Part shown: positions 1 through 10,899 of the stretch, one piece after another
How the letters are laid out: every line of letters starts with the position of its first letter
Numbering within the stretch: position 1 is the first letter of the stretch
Source of the DNA: Acanthosepion esculentum
Taxonomy: Eukaryota; Mollusca; Cephalopoda; Sepiida; Sepiidae
Reading direction: 5' to 3'
Length of the DNA stretch: 64,000 nucleotides
Assembly (NCBI GenBank): GCA_964036315.1
Contig: OZ038496.1
Coordinates: forward strand, 15,337,024-15,401,023
Notes under the pieces: generated by a model
What the model was told of the DNA's origin: nothing
Databases searched by the model: none
The model's input: only the letters and a program-made list of their open reading frames with translations
Translations under genes and position numbers: made by a program

Positions 1-464
1 GTACACTATCCAGACTGGATTATTGATTAAAATTTAATCAAAAAACAGAAAAATGAAGTAGTATTTTCCTAGCAAGAGACAAAAGTATAACAGGGTTAGT
101 AGTTTTTGTTTTTTTGTTTATATATGTTACATCAAAGTGGATTGCTAAGGGAAAAAGGATCTGATCATTCACTAATGTCAACCTCCTGACATTATTTCTG
201 CTGATTCCTTGATTTATATTTTGATAGGATTCATCAACAGTGTTTCCCCACCTACGTTTCCCATTAGAAAACGGTTGAAATAGTCTAGAACAGAGTTTTT
301 TAAACTTTGAGTCCTGATCCTTCAGTGGGTCACAACAAAAAAAGAAAGAAAAAAAATACACAGGTGAGAGCAAAATGCAAAACATAAACAACTCTAAATG
401 TTGCACAGCACTCATAAATCACGAGTTTTTCACTAAGTTAAGCTCATATTATATTCTATTTTTA

Positions 465-497
<33 letters not shown>

Positions 498-1236
498 GTT
501 TGTTCTCACTGAGTTTATGTATCTAGTTCATCAGACTAGTTGTAGACTGAATGACAGAATTTCCTTTAAACTTGTTTTTATTAAAAGTAATAATTTTATA
601 TTCATACAAATAGGTAATAAAAATAGATACATGCAATTACAATATGTGTAGACCATAAGAAATATACATATAAATTGTCAATGCTAAATAAATGAACCTA
701 GTGAACAGAGTTTGTCTTTGATTTATTATATGTAGGTATAATGGGTTGCAGTGCAAAATGCTGTTCTTGCTGTGGATGGCAGTAAGAAATGTTTGAAATC
801 TGCTGGTCTAAAAGCTACACAAGAACAGCTATTGAGCATGATAGCCAGTAAGAAAAATATCATTTCTAATTCTTTCACTAACAAGTAGTCAAGAACATTT
901 TACCAATAGAGTTGTAGAATGCTGGAAGGGTTTCCAAAACAATAATGGCTCTTCTGGTTCTAAAATAATTGTCCCTCTTATATTCAAATTTTCCTGATAG
1001 TCAAAAGAATCCATTCTTTCAGCTGGATCTAAACTAAAATTATCCATAAGAAAACCAAATTCAAAATACAATTTATATCATACAAGCAGAATATTATTTG
1101 AAAATTAATTTGTCCAAGTGTACATTTAAAATGTTTTTAGTAGATAATAGAAAAAATTCTTTAAATCAGTCACAGGTGTAACAGGGATTGACTAGATACT
1201 CTAGCAGACAGGCATTATCAGATACGAGTGGCCAGA
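1..1236. other. AT-rich non-genic DNA
   Basis: AT-rich sequence with a short CA/TA microsatellite near 469-498. A plus-strand reading at 742-888 is open for 48 codons (begins WVAVQNAVLAVDG, ends at TAG) and has coding-like composition, but it has no recognisable start, domain or splice context. A minus-strand ORF at 889-1071 is equally unsupported. These may be relics of a transposase or host gene; I could not assign them. Confidence 0.4.
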
Positions 1237-1242
1237 TTATTT

Positions 1243-1932
1243 ATATAGATAGATAGATAGATATAGATAGAGATAGATAGATAGATAGATATAGATAGAG
1301 ATAGATAGATAGAGATAGATAGATAGATAGAGATAGATAGATAGATAGATATAGATAGAGATAGATAGATAGAGATAGATAGATAGATAGAGATAGATAG
1401 ATAGAGATAGATAGATAGAGATAGATAGAGATAGATAGATAGAGATAGATAGAGATAGATAGATAGAGATAGATAGATAGAGATAGATAGATAGAGATAG
1501 ATAGATAGAGATAGATAGATAGAGATAGATAGATAGAGATAGATAGATAGAGATAGATAGATAGAGATAGATAGATAGAGATAGATAGATAGAGATAGAT
1601 AGATAGAGATAGATAGATAGAGATAGATAGATAGAGATAGATAGAGATAGATAGAGATAGATAGATAGATAGAGATAGATAGAGATAGATAGAGATAGAT
1701 AGATAGATAGAGATAGATAGATAGATAGAGATAGATAGATAGAGATATATAGATAGATAGATAGATATAGATAGATAGATATAGATAGATAGATAGATAT
1801 AGATAGATAGAGATAGATAGATAGATATAGATAGATAGAGATAGATAGATAGATATAGATAGATAGAGATAGATAGATAGATATAGATAGATATAGATAG
1901 ATAGATATAGATAGATAGATATAGATAGATAT
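1243..1932. repeat. (GATA)n / (GATAGA)n microsatellite
   Basis: About 690 bp of uninterrupted GATA-type repeat in which ATAGATAG tetramers alternate with GAGATA hexamers in a semi-regular higher-order pattern. Long minus-strand ORFs of Tyr, Leu, Ser and Ile through this block are artefacts of the repeat. Only rare interruptions (for example TATATAG near 1745) are visible, which suggests recent expansion. Confidence 0.97.
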
Positions 1933-2084
1933 TAAATAGGTGGTTAATGAAATTTGAAGGATAAAAAAAAACCAACAAAATAACACTAATGTTGTCAATA
2001 AAATTGATATTTATTACATATTAACCTTTTGACTGAAAGAAAGCATGAAGAGATAAATTTTAAAAATTGAAATTTTCAAACATG

Positions 2085-2230
2085 CCTTGCTTGGTGGGAT
2101 TATTTCCCCAGGTTGATAACATGAAGATGTAACCTTCCTAACAAATCGACCATGGTGATCTTGTAGTTCACCAAAGCAACAATCTGCTAAGATAAGGCTT
2201 CAGGAAAAAAAAAAAAAAAAAAAAGGTCGC
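2085..2230 (-). mobile_element. SINE-2 fragment with poly-A/T tail
   Basis: Reverse complement shares the phrase around TCACCATGGTCGATTTGTTA with the plus-strand SINE at 49290-49560 (TCACCATAGTCAATTTGTTA). A run of about 22 A lies at the right side on the + strand. The tRNA-like head is missing, so this is a truncated body. Confidence 0.5.
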
Positions 2231-2239
2231 CTTCTTAGT

Positions 2240-3055
2240 CATTCGACTTTTTGGACAAAGTCCCTTTAAGAAAGAAAAAAAAAAGAAGAAAAGAAAAGCC
2301 TAAATTGCTGATGAGGCAAAGCAATGAATTATTTCATTTGTTATGTTTGCGTGAGTTCTGAGGACCGAGCAATGCATTTGTTGATTGGAAATAATTACCA
2401 AGAACGTTTTTAGGTTTACAGCATTTTATTAATTACTAGATAAACTGAGTTAATACTACTCTACAAAAGAATTAGTGAAATATGGAGAGACGTTGCCACA
2501 CGTGTACCGGTGTAGTCCGCTATCTTGGATCTCTCTCTCTCTGTGTATGCCACACGTGACGTCTGACGTCACGATGTCCAAAGCAAGTGGGATAACTCTT
2601 ACAATCTTTGGAGTTATCTCCCTTTATGTTTCCTTCCAACACATTATACATGAATTTTTCCAAAACAGGGCTTGTGATTCATGCTACCAATATTCCAGTT
2701 TGAAAAGAAAGAATTTTCTTGCACAAAAATACAACGAAGTAACTAAATGACAGATAAGACACAAATGAATGGAAATGCATATGCAAAGTCAAATTTATAA
2801 TCTTGTCAAGAAACATTGCGGAATTTCACTGAACTAGACATGCATATTCAAGAAATCTACATTGTAAAGTTCTTCATAAATGCAGCTCTATTTCCACAAA
2901 ATGTGGCATAGAATCAAATTATTATCTAGTCCTGAAATTGAGAAAAAACAAGAGTTAATTCATAGCACAAAGAAGCTGCTTAAGGTATGAAAAGAAATAG
3001 TAATAATTTTTAGTAGTAGTTTCTGAAGAGAAAGCTGACGCATAATATACAGCTT
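2240..3055. other. no gene recognised
   Basis: AT-rich unique-looking sequence. The 91-codon open frame at 2475-2750 starts in GC-richer sequence but has no domain, signal or splice evidence and I do not regard it as a gene. Confidence 0.4.
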
Positions 3056-3059
3056 TAAT

Positions 3060-3665
3060 GTAAAGTCATTTCAGTTGAAGCCCCTATGAGTTTACAAAGG
3101 GTGACTGATATTCATTTACAAATTAATTAGTAAAGAAAGGAAAAACTCTATTAAAGATTAAAAGTAATAGCAATCAAGAAGAAACAGAATGTAAAGGGGG
3201 GTGAAAAGAACAAGGATGAACAAACAAAAACTGAAATTGCTGAAGTAGTCAAAGAGCTTGTAGACAGCGCTTTACTGCCGAAAGATTTTCAAAATCTTAA
3301 AATCCAAAAGATTCAGTATGTCAGTAAAGCATAACCTGACCATAAAATAAAGACTGGTAACACTAAAAAGGTGAAAAACCAGTCCAAGGCGCCAGAAGAG
3401 AGTGAGGGGGGGGATCAGTTCTTGCTACTGATGTAAATGTTCAGTTACTTAGAAAAGATGCCATAAGTCCATTAAGTAAGGTCTGCAATCAAATTTTAAA
3501 CATCAGAAATAAGAGTTTAGAAATGGGTAAATCTGGAAGCAAGTCATTCTTGTTAGTGAATGACAAACATCCACAGCTTCAAAGGAAATTGTAGAATTGG
3601 TACAGCATATAACTAGAATTCATAACATCTGGAATCTGATTTTCAGAGTAAATTAAAAAAAAAAA
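3060..3665 (+). pseudogene. probable processed pseudogene, unidentified protein
   Basis: Several consecutive open stretches in shifted frames have strongly protein-like composition and no intron-like gaps. They include a Lys-rich block (contains KTEIAEVVKELVDSALLPKD) ending at a TAA near 3330, then a second block from about 3432 (contains DAISPLSKVCNQILNIRNKS and GKSGSKSFLLVNDKHPQLQ), then after a one-base shift SKEIVELVQHITRIHNIW up to about 3657. The reading changes frame at least twice and carries stops, so it is broken. No transposase, RT or known domain is visible. The most economical reading is a retrocopy of a host mRNA; an unknown mobile-element ORF is the alternative. Confidence 0.45.
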
Positions 3666-3669
3666 AATG

Positions 3670-5870
3670 TAATTCTTTTGAACTGCACTGACATTAAAAG
3701 AAGAAAAAACTTGGTTGGCACATTCTACAGCCATCTTTAAGCATACAAGGGTAGATCAATAAATCCACAGGACATTCTGATCTGAATTAATATTCACTAC
3801 TAAATAAAGTGTATTGACAAAAGAAGATTATGTTGAAAAATATTTGTTATGTATAATAAATGCTTTCCATTTTTTTCTTTGGACTCATTGATGTAGATAC
3901 ATATATCAAATTATTTTGAGTTTCAGTGTCAGTTTGTTTGCAAGAAATATGCCTCCTAAAAGTAAATAAATGACAACGCACATCATAAATTTACAGCCAC
4001 CTGCTTCCCCAAGGATATGACTCATTTGTTATGGCCCTTTAAGCAGAGTAAGAAAAAAAAAATCAAAACAATGAACTTAAAGGAAAAAAGACTTTTCAGA
4101 GTTAAATGCTTAATAGGGTGAAGTGGAAGCAGATGATTGGTATGTGAATTGTTTGATGGTTTATTCAGAAATATAACAATTTCTCTTTGCTTTAATATTT
4201 ACTAACATTGTATCATTAAAAAAAAAAGAAAGAAAGATTATTTACACATGGATTGTATAGATCAAGGACCTGCCAGGCTAAGAGTCAAAGTGTCATTCTG
4301 CAGCATATCTACCTGGTATCAGTATAATAGCTGTGTGTACTACAGTGAAACATGTTACACATACACCCACACAATATAGTCATTAACTGCCTATTTGTTC
4401 ATTTCTACAAGAGAATTAGGAAAAGCAAAGGAGTGGAAAAATGGAGAAAGAAGGTACGAAGGAGGGGGGGTCAGAAAACAACAGAAAAACGAAAACAAAT
4501 GAGAACAGGTGAAAGGCAAGAGTAAAGGGATGGAGAGAAAAGACAGCTTTGTTGTCTTGAGTTTTTATTACCCACTTAAAAAGATCCAAAGAATGAGCCT
4601 TGCATTAATATTTTTCATTTGAAGATTGACCACACCTAATGGTGTGCATGCATGCATGTTTTCAATAGTCTACAAGTCCAGTGAACAAAATACTGACTCA
4701 AGTACTTCTTTCTTTATTTTCTTTATTTTTTTTTTATTAAATATTAGAATTGGATACATCCAAGGCAATCCTCCAAATGAGAATATTCCCTTCCAGAAAG
4801 AGAAGCAATAAATATGGAACAAAGGATAATTGAATTATTACTTTTCATTTAACGAGTCATCAGCTGTCAACAAGTAAACAGTTATAATGCATTTGAACCA
4901 TGAATGTCTAGATACGACACAAAATGAATAGACAAAGACAGACATATCCAAAAAAAAAAAAAAAAAAAGAGGCAGGAAGGAACCAGATAATTTTTGTAAA
5001 AGTGATGGTAATCAAAGTGATTAAACAGAGAGAGTTTTCTCAACAAAAAAAATGACTTTTTACAGCCATTTATATAAATAAAGCACAGTGTATGTGTGCC
5101 CATTTGTCCATCCATCTTTCAATCTTGATGAACCTGAAGTAACACGTGATTCAAAATTAAATAACTCATTTAAAGTTAAATTTAAACATCAAACAGCATG
5201 AAAGGATTTTAAAAAAAAAAATTCTTTATTAAAGGTTTAACTTTAATTTCATTGCAATTGATATCGTCTAATTAAAATGTAATTAGAACTTAAGTGGGGC
5301 ACAGTAAGAAAAATTGCATATAAAATGAATGTAAACAAACGACATATATACTTCATATATACTTCATTCATTTTGATTATCAAATTTCTTTGCATTATAG
5401 ATGGATAAACATCTACAATTACTGATGACGGGCAATTTGACAAGTTAAACAATTTATTAACGCAGCCTGCCTAGGTGTCATCCATCAACTGTAACCAAAT
5501 AAGTTAGAATTTTCTTTATGAAATGAATTGCAACAAATAGACAATTCAATCTAAGGCTGTTTTGTCTTAGATGAAGTGAATAATAAGGTAGCCATGTTTC
5601 CCTTTCAATCATTTCGAACAAGAGAGAGAAAGAGAGAGAAACAATAACCAATAACTATAGATTTTGGAGATTATCTTCTGCAATTAATAAAACCAATTCA
5701 AATTGTAAATGGCAAATAAATAGCAATGATATCATTATTAATAATCGCTGTCATCAAAATGAATAGAATGGTGATTGTACCAGAATAGCTTAGGGTAGCA
5801 GCAGAGTAAGAAGAATAATAATGATTGTTTTATGAATGTATATGGCTGGGGGGCAGGAGTGACTCTACTA
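3670..5870. other. AT-rich DNA, no gene recognised
   Basis: Short poly-A and poly-T runs, GA-rich patches near 4430-4540 and 5620-5640, and a palindromic GCATGCATGCATG at 4647. Open frames here are short and compositionally like the flanks. No coding or RNA gene is supported. Confidence 0.5.
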
Positions 5871-5874
5871 TATA

Positions 5875-6972
5875 TTAAAAAAAAAAAAAAGGAGAGAGAG
5901 AGAAAAAAGGGTAAAAAAAAGAGAGAGAAAAAAGGGTAAAAAAAAAGAGAGAGAAAAGGGTTTAAAAAAAGAGAGAGAAAAAGGGTTTAAAAAAAGAGAG
6001 AGAAAAAGGGTTTAAAAAAAGAGAGAGAAAAAGGGTTTAAAAAAAGAGAGAGAAAAAGGGTTTAAAAAAAGAGAGAGAAAAAGGGTTTAAAAAAAGAGAG
6101 AGAAAAAGGGTTTAAAAAAAGAGAGAGAAAAAGGGTTTAAAAAAAGAGAGAGAAAAAGGGTTTAAAAAAAGAGAGAGAAAAAGGGTTAAAAAAAAGAGAG
6201 AAAAAGGGTTAAAAAAAAAGAGAGAAAAAGGGTTAAAAAAAGAGAAAAAGGGTTAAAAAAGAGAGAAAAAGGGTTAAAAAAGAGAGAAAAAGGGTTAAAA
6301 AAAGAGAGAAAAAGGGTTAAAAAAAGAGAGAAAAAGGGTAAAAAAAGAGAAAAAAGGGTAAAAAAAAGAGAGAAAAGGGTAAAAAAAGAGAGAAAAAAGG
6401 GTAAAAAAAGAGAGAAAAAAGGGTAAAAAAAGAGAAAAAAGGGTAAAAAAAGAGAAAAAAGGGTAAAAAAAGAGTAAAAAAAGAGAGAAAAAGGGTAAAA
6501 AAAAGAGAAAAAAGGGTAAAAAAAAGAGAGAAAAAAGGGTAAAAAAAGAGAGAAAAAAGGGTAAAAAAAGAGAGAAAAAAGGGTAAAAAAAGAGAGAAAA
6601 AAGGGTAAAAAAAGAGAAAAAAGGGTAAAAAAAAGAGAAAAAAGGGTAAAAAAAAGAGAAAAAAGGGTAAAAAAAAGAGAAAAAAGGGTAAAAAAAGAGA
6701 AAAAAGGGTAAAAAAAAGAGAGAGAAAAAAGGGTAAAAAAAGAGAGAAAAAAGGGTAAAAAAGAGAAAAAAGGGTAAAAAAGAGAAAAAAGGGTAAAAAA
6801 AGAGAAAAAAGGGTAAAAAAAAAGAGAAAAAAGGGTAAAAAAAAGAGAAAAAAGGGTAAAAAAAAGAGAAAAAAGGGTAAAAAAAAGAGAAAAAAGGGTA
6901 AAAAAAAAGAGAGAGAAAAAAGGGTAAAAAAAAAAAGAGAGAAAAAGGGTAAAAAAAAAAGAAAAAAAAAGC
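5875..6972. repeat. A-rich minisatellite (A5-9 GAGAGA A4-6 GGGT)
   Basis: About 1.1 kb of tandem purine-rich units on the + strand. From roughly 5956 to 6190 the unit is a uniform 25-mer (GAGAGAG, A5, GGG, TTT, A7). It then shortens to about 20-21 bp with GGGTT and finally to 17-21 bp units with GGGT and variable A runs. The unit therefore changes progressively along the array. A 252-codon Phe/Leu/Ser minus-strand ORF across it is an artefact. Confidence 0.95.
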
Positions 6973-6979
6973 TTTTCGC

Positions 6980-8455
6980 TTTCATGACAATGATTATAAT
7001 AAACTTTGACAAAGTCATAGTAATAGCAATGGTATGTATACAGTGTAAATTATTGTGCAAGCATACAACTGACACTCATAAATAAGAAAGTGATCTATGA
7101 TTATTAGGTGACACCAGGTTTTCTTTGTGGAAGAAATTGAAATCATTTCGACAAGTCATATGTAGAAAAAATAATTAACAACTAAGCTACAAACAATGAA
7201 ACAAGGCCAGTCAATAACAAAGGTAAAAAATCAATTGACAAAATTAAATCAGTCAATATTAGATGATAAACAGCAAGATTCCAATGTTCAACTAATTGCT
7301 ACAAAACCCAACCATTCAAAAGAGTTTATGAAAATTGTGACAGAGGTTAGAGTTCAGATATTATCAGATTGGATAATTCTTAAGTCCACAGATGATTAAG
7401 AAATTGTACTATATGCAACACATGTGTGTGCCTGTTCAAATAGTTTGGCTCAATACAGCATATCAAACGGAATAGAAGACAATGGAAATCATGGCATTTA
7501 AGTTCAAAACTACAAAGTCTGTCATCTGAATAGAGAGATTAACAAAATAGACATTGGTCCAGAAATACAATTTTACTTACAAGAATTTAGAAGATGAGAA
7601 AACATCAAACAAGAATTTATCACTCTTGCTAACAATGCAGTTAGCAATTTTTTTTTTATATTGAAATTTTAAGAATTCCTCTACCACAAAAGATGATTTT
7701 AACAATCTATTTTAACCGGTTATGTATTTCACACTTTAACATTTAACTGCCCAGAAAGAAGGAAACTATGCAAATAAAACCTTTTTTTTTTTCATTTGAA
7801 AAGCATTTTATTTATGCCCAATTCAAAACAGCAGAAAATACAACAGCTTTCCAAACCAATTAATATTCATAGCATAAATTTTTCAAACATTATAACAAGT
7901 AACAAATTTTGTTACTAGCATGCTTGCTTTAAATATAAATCTTCCAGTTAGCCATAAGCTATGCAAATTTGGGGTTTGTGAAAAAAGAATTTCTCTTCAA
8001 GAAATAAAAAAGTGAAAAGGTCATCACATCAAATCCTAAATAATGCAAAGATCTATTTATAGTAAAATTGTATTCAGCAAAAAGCTAAGTTTATATTACA
8101 ATGATTATAAGGTCAGAAAATCCTAAGACCTAACGACAGGAGACATTCTATAAAGAACATATTTTCTGCAATATTTAGAAAACTTTAAAATAGTAAATTC
8201 ATTTAATTTAGTATGTCACTGAATGGGACTAAAGAGAAAACTTAGCCAAAAGTTTCAGTTTATAACAAATATATTGATATCAGGAAAGTATCTGGAAAAA
8301 GAAAAAAAAAGCTTGTGACATGACACTAAATCTCTAAAATAATGTTTCTAATAGCGATAGGGAGAAAAGACAATCAGACACTTTCTAATAGATTATCTGT
8401 AAATAGGTTTCTTTTGTCTCCCATTGATTTAAGCAAAAATTGTATTATTGACAGT
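6980..8455. other. AT-rich DNA with one coding-like relic
   Basis: A plus-strand frame at 7196-7399 (contains LNQSILDDKQQDSNVQLIAT) followed by in-frame stops and further coding-like text up to about 7600 may be a decayed ORF, but no family is recognisable. The remainder to 8455 is AT-rich with no feature I can support. Confidence 0.3.
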
Positions 8456-8457
8456 GT

Positions 8458-8462
8458 CTTTC
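8458..8462. repeat. target-site duplication, left copy
   Basis: CTTTC immediately before the TGTAGTG start of the 5' LTR. It matches CTTTC at 12467-12471 directly after the 3' LTR terminal CA. A 5-bp duplication is normal for Ty3/gypsy integrases. Confidence 0.8.
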
Positions 8463-8842
8463 TGTAGTGAACAGCCCTGTAAAAGCAAGCGAGCGAGAGT
8501 GGCTTGCATCTGGTGTATGGGAAAATAAGGGTCTTACCTTAACGGGTGGCACGTGACATCAGCGAGTTTGCTCCGTGAAAATGGCATTACTCTCCCATCT
8601 AGCGATTCTAGCAGTATGTGTAGTAACGAGGGTTTTTGTACAGTTTGGCATGCTTCCACCAATAGCAAGTCATGTGCTGATTGGTCGAACTGGAGGAGGC
8701 TATTTGCCTGGGTAAGTGAGAATAAAAGCTGATTGGTTGGTCAACCGCAGTGTTGGCCTGATAAAAGAGGGCTGGAGCAGTGAAAACGAGAAGAACGGCT
8801 ATACGTAGTGACATATTCAGAAAGCAAGGACGGTGAATTGAA
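8463..8842 (+). repeat. 5' LTR, 3'-truncated
   Basis: Aligns to 12018-12407 of the 3' LTR. It contains an inverted CCAAT box (GATTGG) and a TATA-like TGATAAAAGAGG, as expected of a U3 promoter. It stops at GGTGAATTGAA: the following 59 bp of the 3' LTR (12408-12466) are absent and sequence jumps into gag-like DNA. The missing part would include the LTR end and the tRNA primer binding site. A 9-bp segment present in the 3' LTR (near 12287) is also missing here. Confidence 0.9.
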
Positions 8843-8881
8843 TTCTGTGGAGCTGCTACCGATCTACCAATTGTGGAATAG

Positions 8882-9491
8882 ATCAAAAATGTGGAGTTGG
8901 TTTGTGAACTTTGCGAGATGAAGAAAGTCGAGTGGGTACTGCCACTGCGCTTGCGAGCCGGGGCTCTCTCTGTATATCGGCAGCTGACAAAGGAGCAGAG
9001 GTCAGATCCACAGCAGATTAAGCAAGCCCTTATAACAGCATATGCAGTGGATTCATTAACTGCATATGATCAGTTTGTGTCACAATGACTTCGGCCAGGA
9101 AAAACCATAGACAAATTTTTTAGCAGAGTTGAAACGGCTAGCTTTGTTGGTTGGCAGCCAACTGCCTGAACGATGGATGATGTGCGCCTTCGTTTCTGGA
9201 CTGCTGCAACAAGTCAAGCAACTTCTCCGCACATCATCCAGAATGGACACTATGACATTGGACCAGATCCTGACTCAGGCTCGGGCCGTTATATCCGATA
9301 GCAAAGATCCGGATGAGTTAGTTGCCACAGCAGCTCAACAGACGGATACAGCAGCTCAACGGACGGGTGGCATTGTGTGCTTTAAGTGTTTTGGTCCCAA
9401 AGGATTGCAGGCAAGGCTACTCGGAGAAGACAGCTACCTGGACCCGAAGATCCCGCCGCGGGATACAGTGTTTTCAGTGAAACAAGGTTAG
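8882..9491 (+). pseudogene. gag: gag remnant
   Basis: Capsid-like text from 8882 (contains VLPLRLRAGALSVYRQL) runs to a TGA at 9086-9088. It continues in frame with LRPGKTIDKFF, then shifts frame near 9120-9130 and resumes as LALLVGSQLPERWMMCAFVS, typical of Ty3/gypsy gag capsids in metazoans. A CFKCFG half-knuckle near 9380 is the start of a CCHC zinc knuckle whose His and last Cys are lost. The N-terminus is missing because of the upstream deletion. At least one stop and one frameshift make it non-functional. Confidence 0.8.
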
Positions 9492-9559
9492 GCACATTTC
9501 CTCAGAGTTTCAGGGAACAGACGTCAGCGCCGGTCCTTTCTCCAAGTGACTAAAAAACA

Positions 9560-9815
9560 CCTATCATTGAGGTGGCCGTAGACAGAAAGAAGTGAACGGC
9601 CCTGGTTGATTCTGGTTGCTCACAGATGTTGGCGAGCAAATGCGCATGTTGCAATTGGCGACAATGCTGATGGTAAGGCACTAAAATGCCTTGGACAGGG
9701 CAATATTGTGTTGAATGTTAGTCGTGCTCAACCCGTGTACATTGATGCCCTAATTGTGGACAGACCACTACTTGGGTTCGATCTTCTTCTTGGGATTTAC
9801 ACAATTAAAGAATGA
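9560..9815 (+). pseudogene. retropepsin-like protease remnant
   Basis: The active-site motif Asp-Ser-Gly is present at 9608-9616 in the context ALVDSGCSQM, and the C-terminal half (contains KALKCLGQGNIVLNVSRAQP then FDLLLGIYTIKE) is open at 9606-9815 in another frame. A frameshift separates the two halves, and a TGA stop precedes the DSG segment. Aspartic proteases of this type act as dimers to process Gag-Pol. This copy is broken. Confidence 0.75.
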
Positions 9816-9884
9816 GGAGGAGTGCACACCAATTCCTCAGGAGGAGTTCAATTTTCTGAAGAAAGTAAGCCCCAATGTGCTGCT

Positions 9885-10683
9885 ATTTCCATCATTGAGC
9901 CCGACTTTAATGTAGAGTTCAACCGTAATAAAGTATGGACAGCCTCATGGACGTGGACCAATGGACAACTGCCTATAACCCTGAAGACTAGAGTGGCAGA
10001 ATATTCAGTACCTGACTATGCACAGGACAAATATGAAAGGGAACTTCAGTCATGGCTGAATAATGGATGGCTACTACCATACCAAAAAGATGAACTTGGT
10101 CCACCTAAGTGTCTAATCCCATTAATGGCAGTGATACAAGAGAGCAAGCAGAAGGTCCGTCCAGTACTGGATTACCACGAGTTGAATGGTTTTGTAGAAC
10201 CATATACTGCGAACTCAGAGGTTTGTGCACATAAGTTGCAAGAATGGAGACGATTGGGGTGGGGCCGATGTATCTTTGTTGGACTTGCAGAGGACGTATC
10301 TGCAAATACATGTGGAGAAGGCGCTGTGGCCCTATCAAACTGTCATAGTGAAGAGGCAAAGATACTGCCTCACCAGACTGGGTTTCGGTTTAAATGTGGC
10401 ACCTCTCATTATGAAAGCCATAATTGACACGATATTATTGCAAGACAAAACCATTGCAAATGCCATATCGGCATATGTTGACGACATTTATGTCAACGAG
10501 AGTCTAATTTCTGTCGCACGTGTGAGAGAACTCCTGTCCAAGTACGGACTAGTGTGCAAGGAACCGACGAGATTAGAAGACGGAGCTAAGGTGTTGGACT
10601 TACAGGTCTGGAGTGACAATGGTACTCTCCGAAGGAGGCAAGGTGGAGAGATCCCCGATATCCCTGTGAGGATAACTCGCTAG
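9885..10683 (+). pseudogene. pol: reverse transcriptase remnant (YVDD)
   Basis: The fingers/palm part is open at 9822-10427 (contains TASWTWTNGQLPITLKTRVA and KQKVRPVLDYHELN). After a frameshift around 10245-10265 it continues in the frame 10225-10683. The first palm Asp is in VSLLDLQRTYLQI (Asp codon 10282-10284), and the catalytic YVDD box is at 10474-10485. All three catalytic carboxylates therefore survive although the frame is broken. It would synthesise cDNA from the element RNA in virus-like particles. Confidence 0.88.
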
Positions 10684-10890
10684 CGCGTATTCTCGCTATG
10701 TGGAAAACTTGTGGACCACTTTCCCGTTTGCGGCTGGATACAAGTGGCCACTGCGTTTGTGAAACAACAAGCAAGCGCTCTAACCACAGGATGAGATGAC
10801 GAAGTTGAGAATGCCTCTATTAATTGCATGTTAGCCGACATAATAGCCAGAATACGCAAGGCCAATCCAGTAGGAGCGGAGCCAGTGCAG
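10681..10890 (+). pseudogene. RT-RNase H connection, RNase H deleted
   Basis: After a frameshift at the TAG near 10681, connection text follows (contains VFSLCGKLVDHFPVCGW). An in-frame TGA sits where the family usually has Trp (TTG-stop-DD). About 100 bases later the sequence passes straight into integrase zinc-binding text. The RNase H domain with its DEDD residues is not found, so I infer an internal deletion at roughly 10880-10900. Confidence 0.65.
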
Positions 10891-10899
10891 TCAGTATGC

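Noticed and set aside
1237..1998. Two 245-253 codon minus-strand ORFs rich in Tyr, Leu, Ser and Ile
   Set aside because: They are translations of the GATA array; no start context or non-repeat sequence supports a protein.
2475..2750. 91-codon plus-strand ORF in slightly GC-richer DNA
   Set aside because: No recognisable domain, splice sites or second copy; composition not clearly coding.
5935..6200. AGGGTTT units resembling plant-type telomere repeats
   Set aside because: The full unit is 25 bp with A7 and GAGAGAG, and drifts to GGGT; it is a minisatellite, not a telomeric array.
6317..7075. 252-codon Phe/Leu/Ser minus-strand ORF
   Set aside because: It is a translation of the A/GA minisatellite and its frame shifts with unit length.
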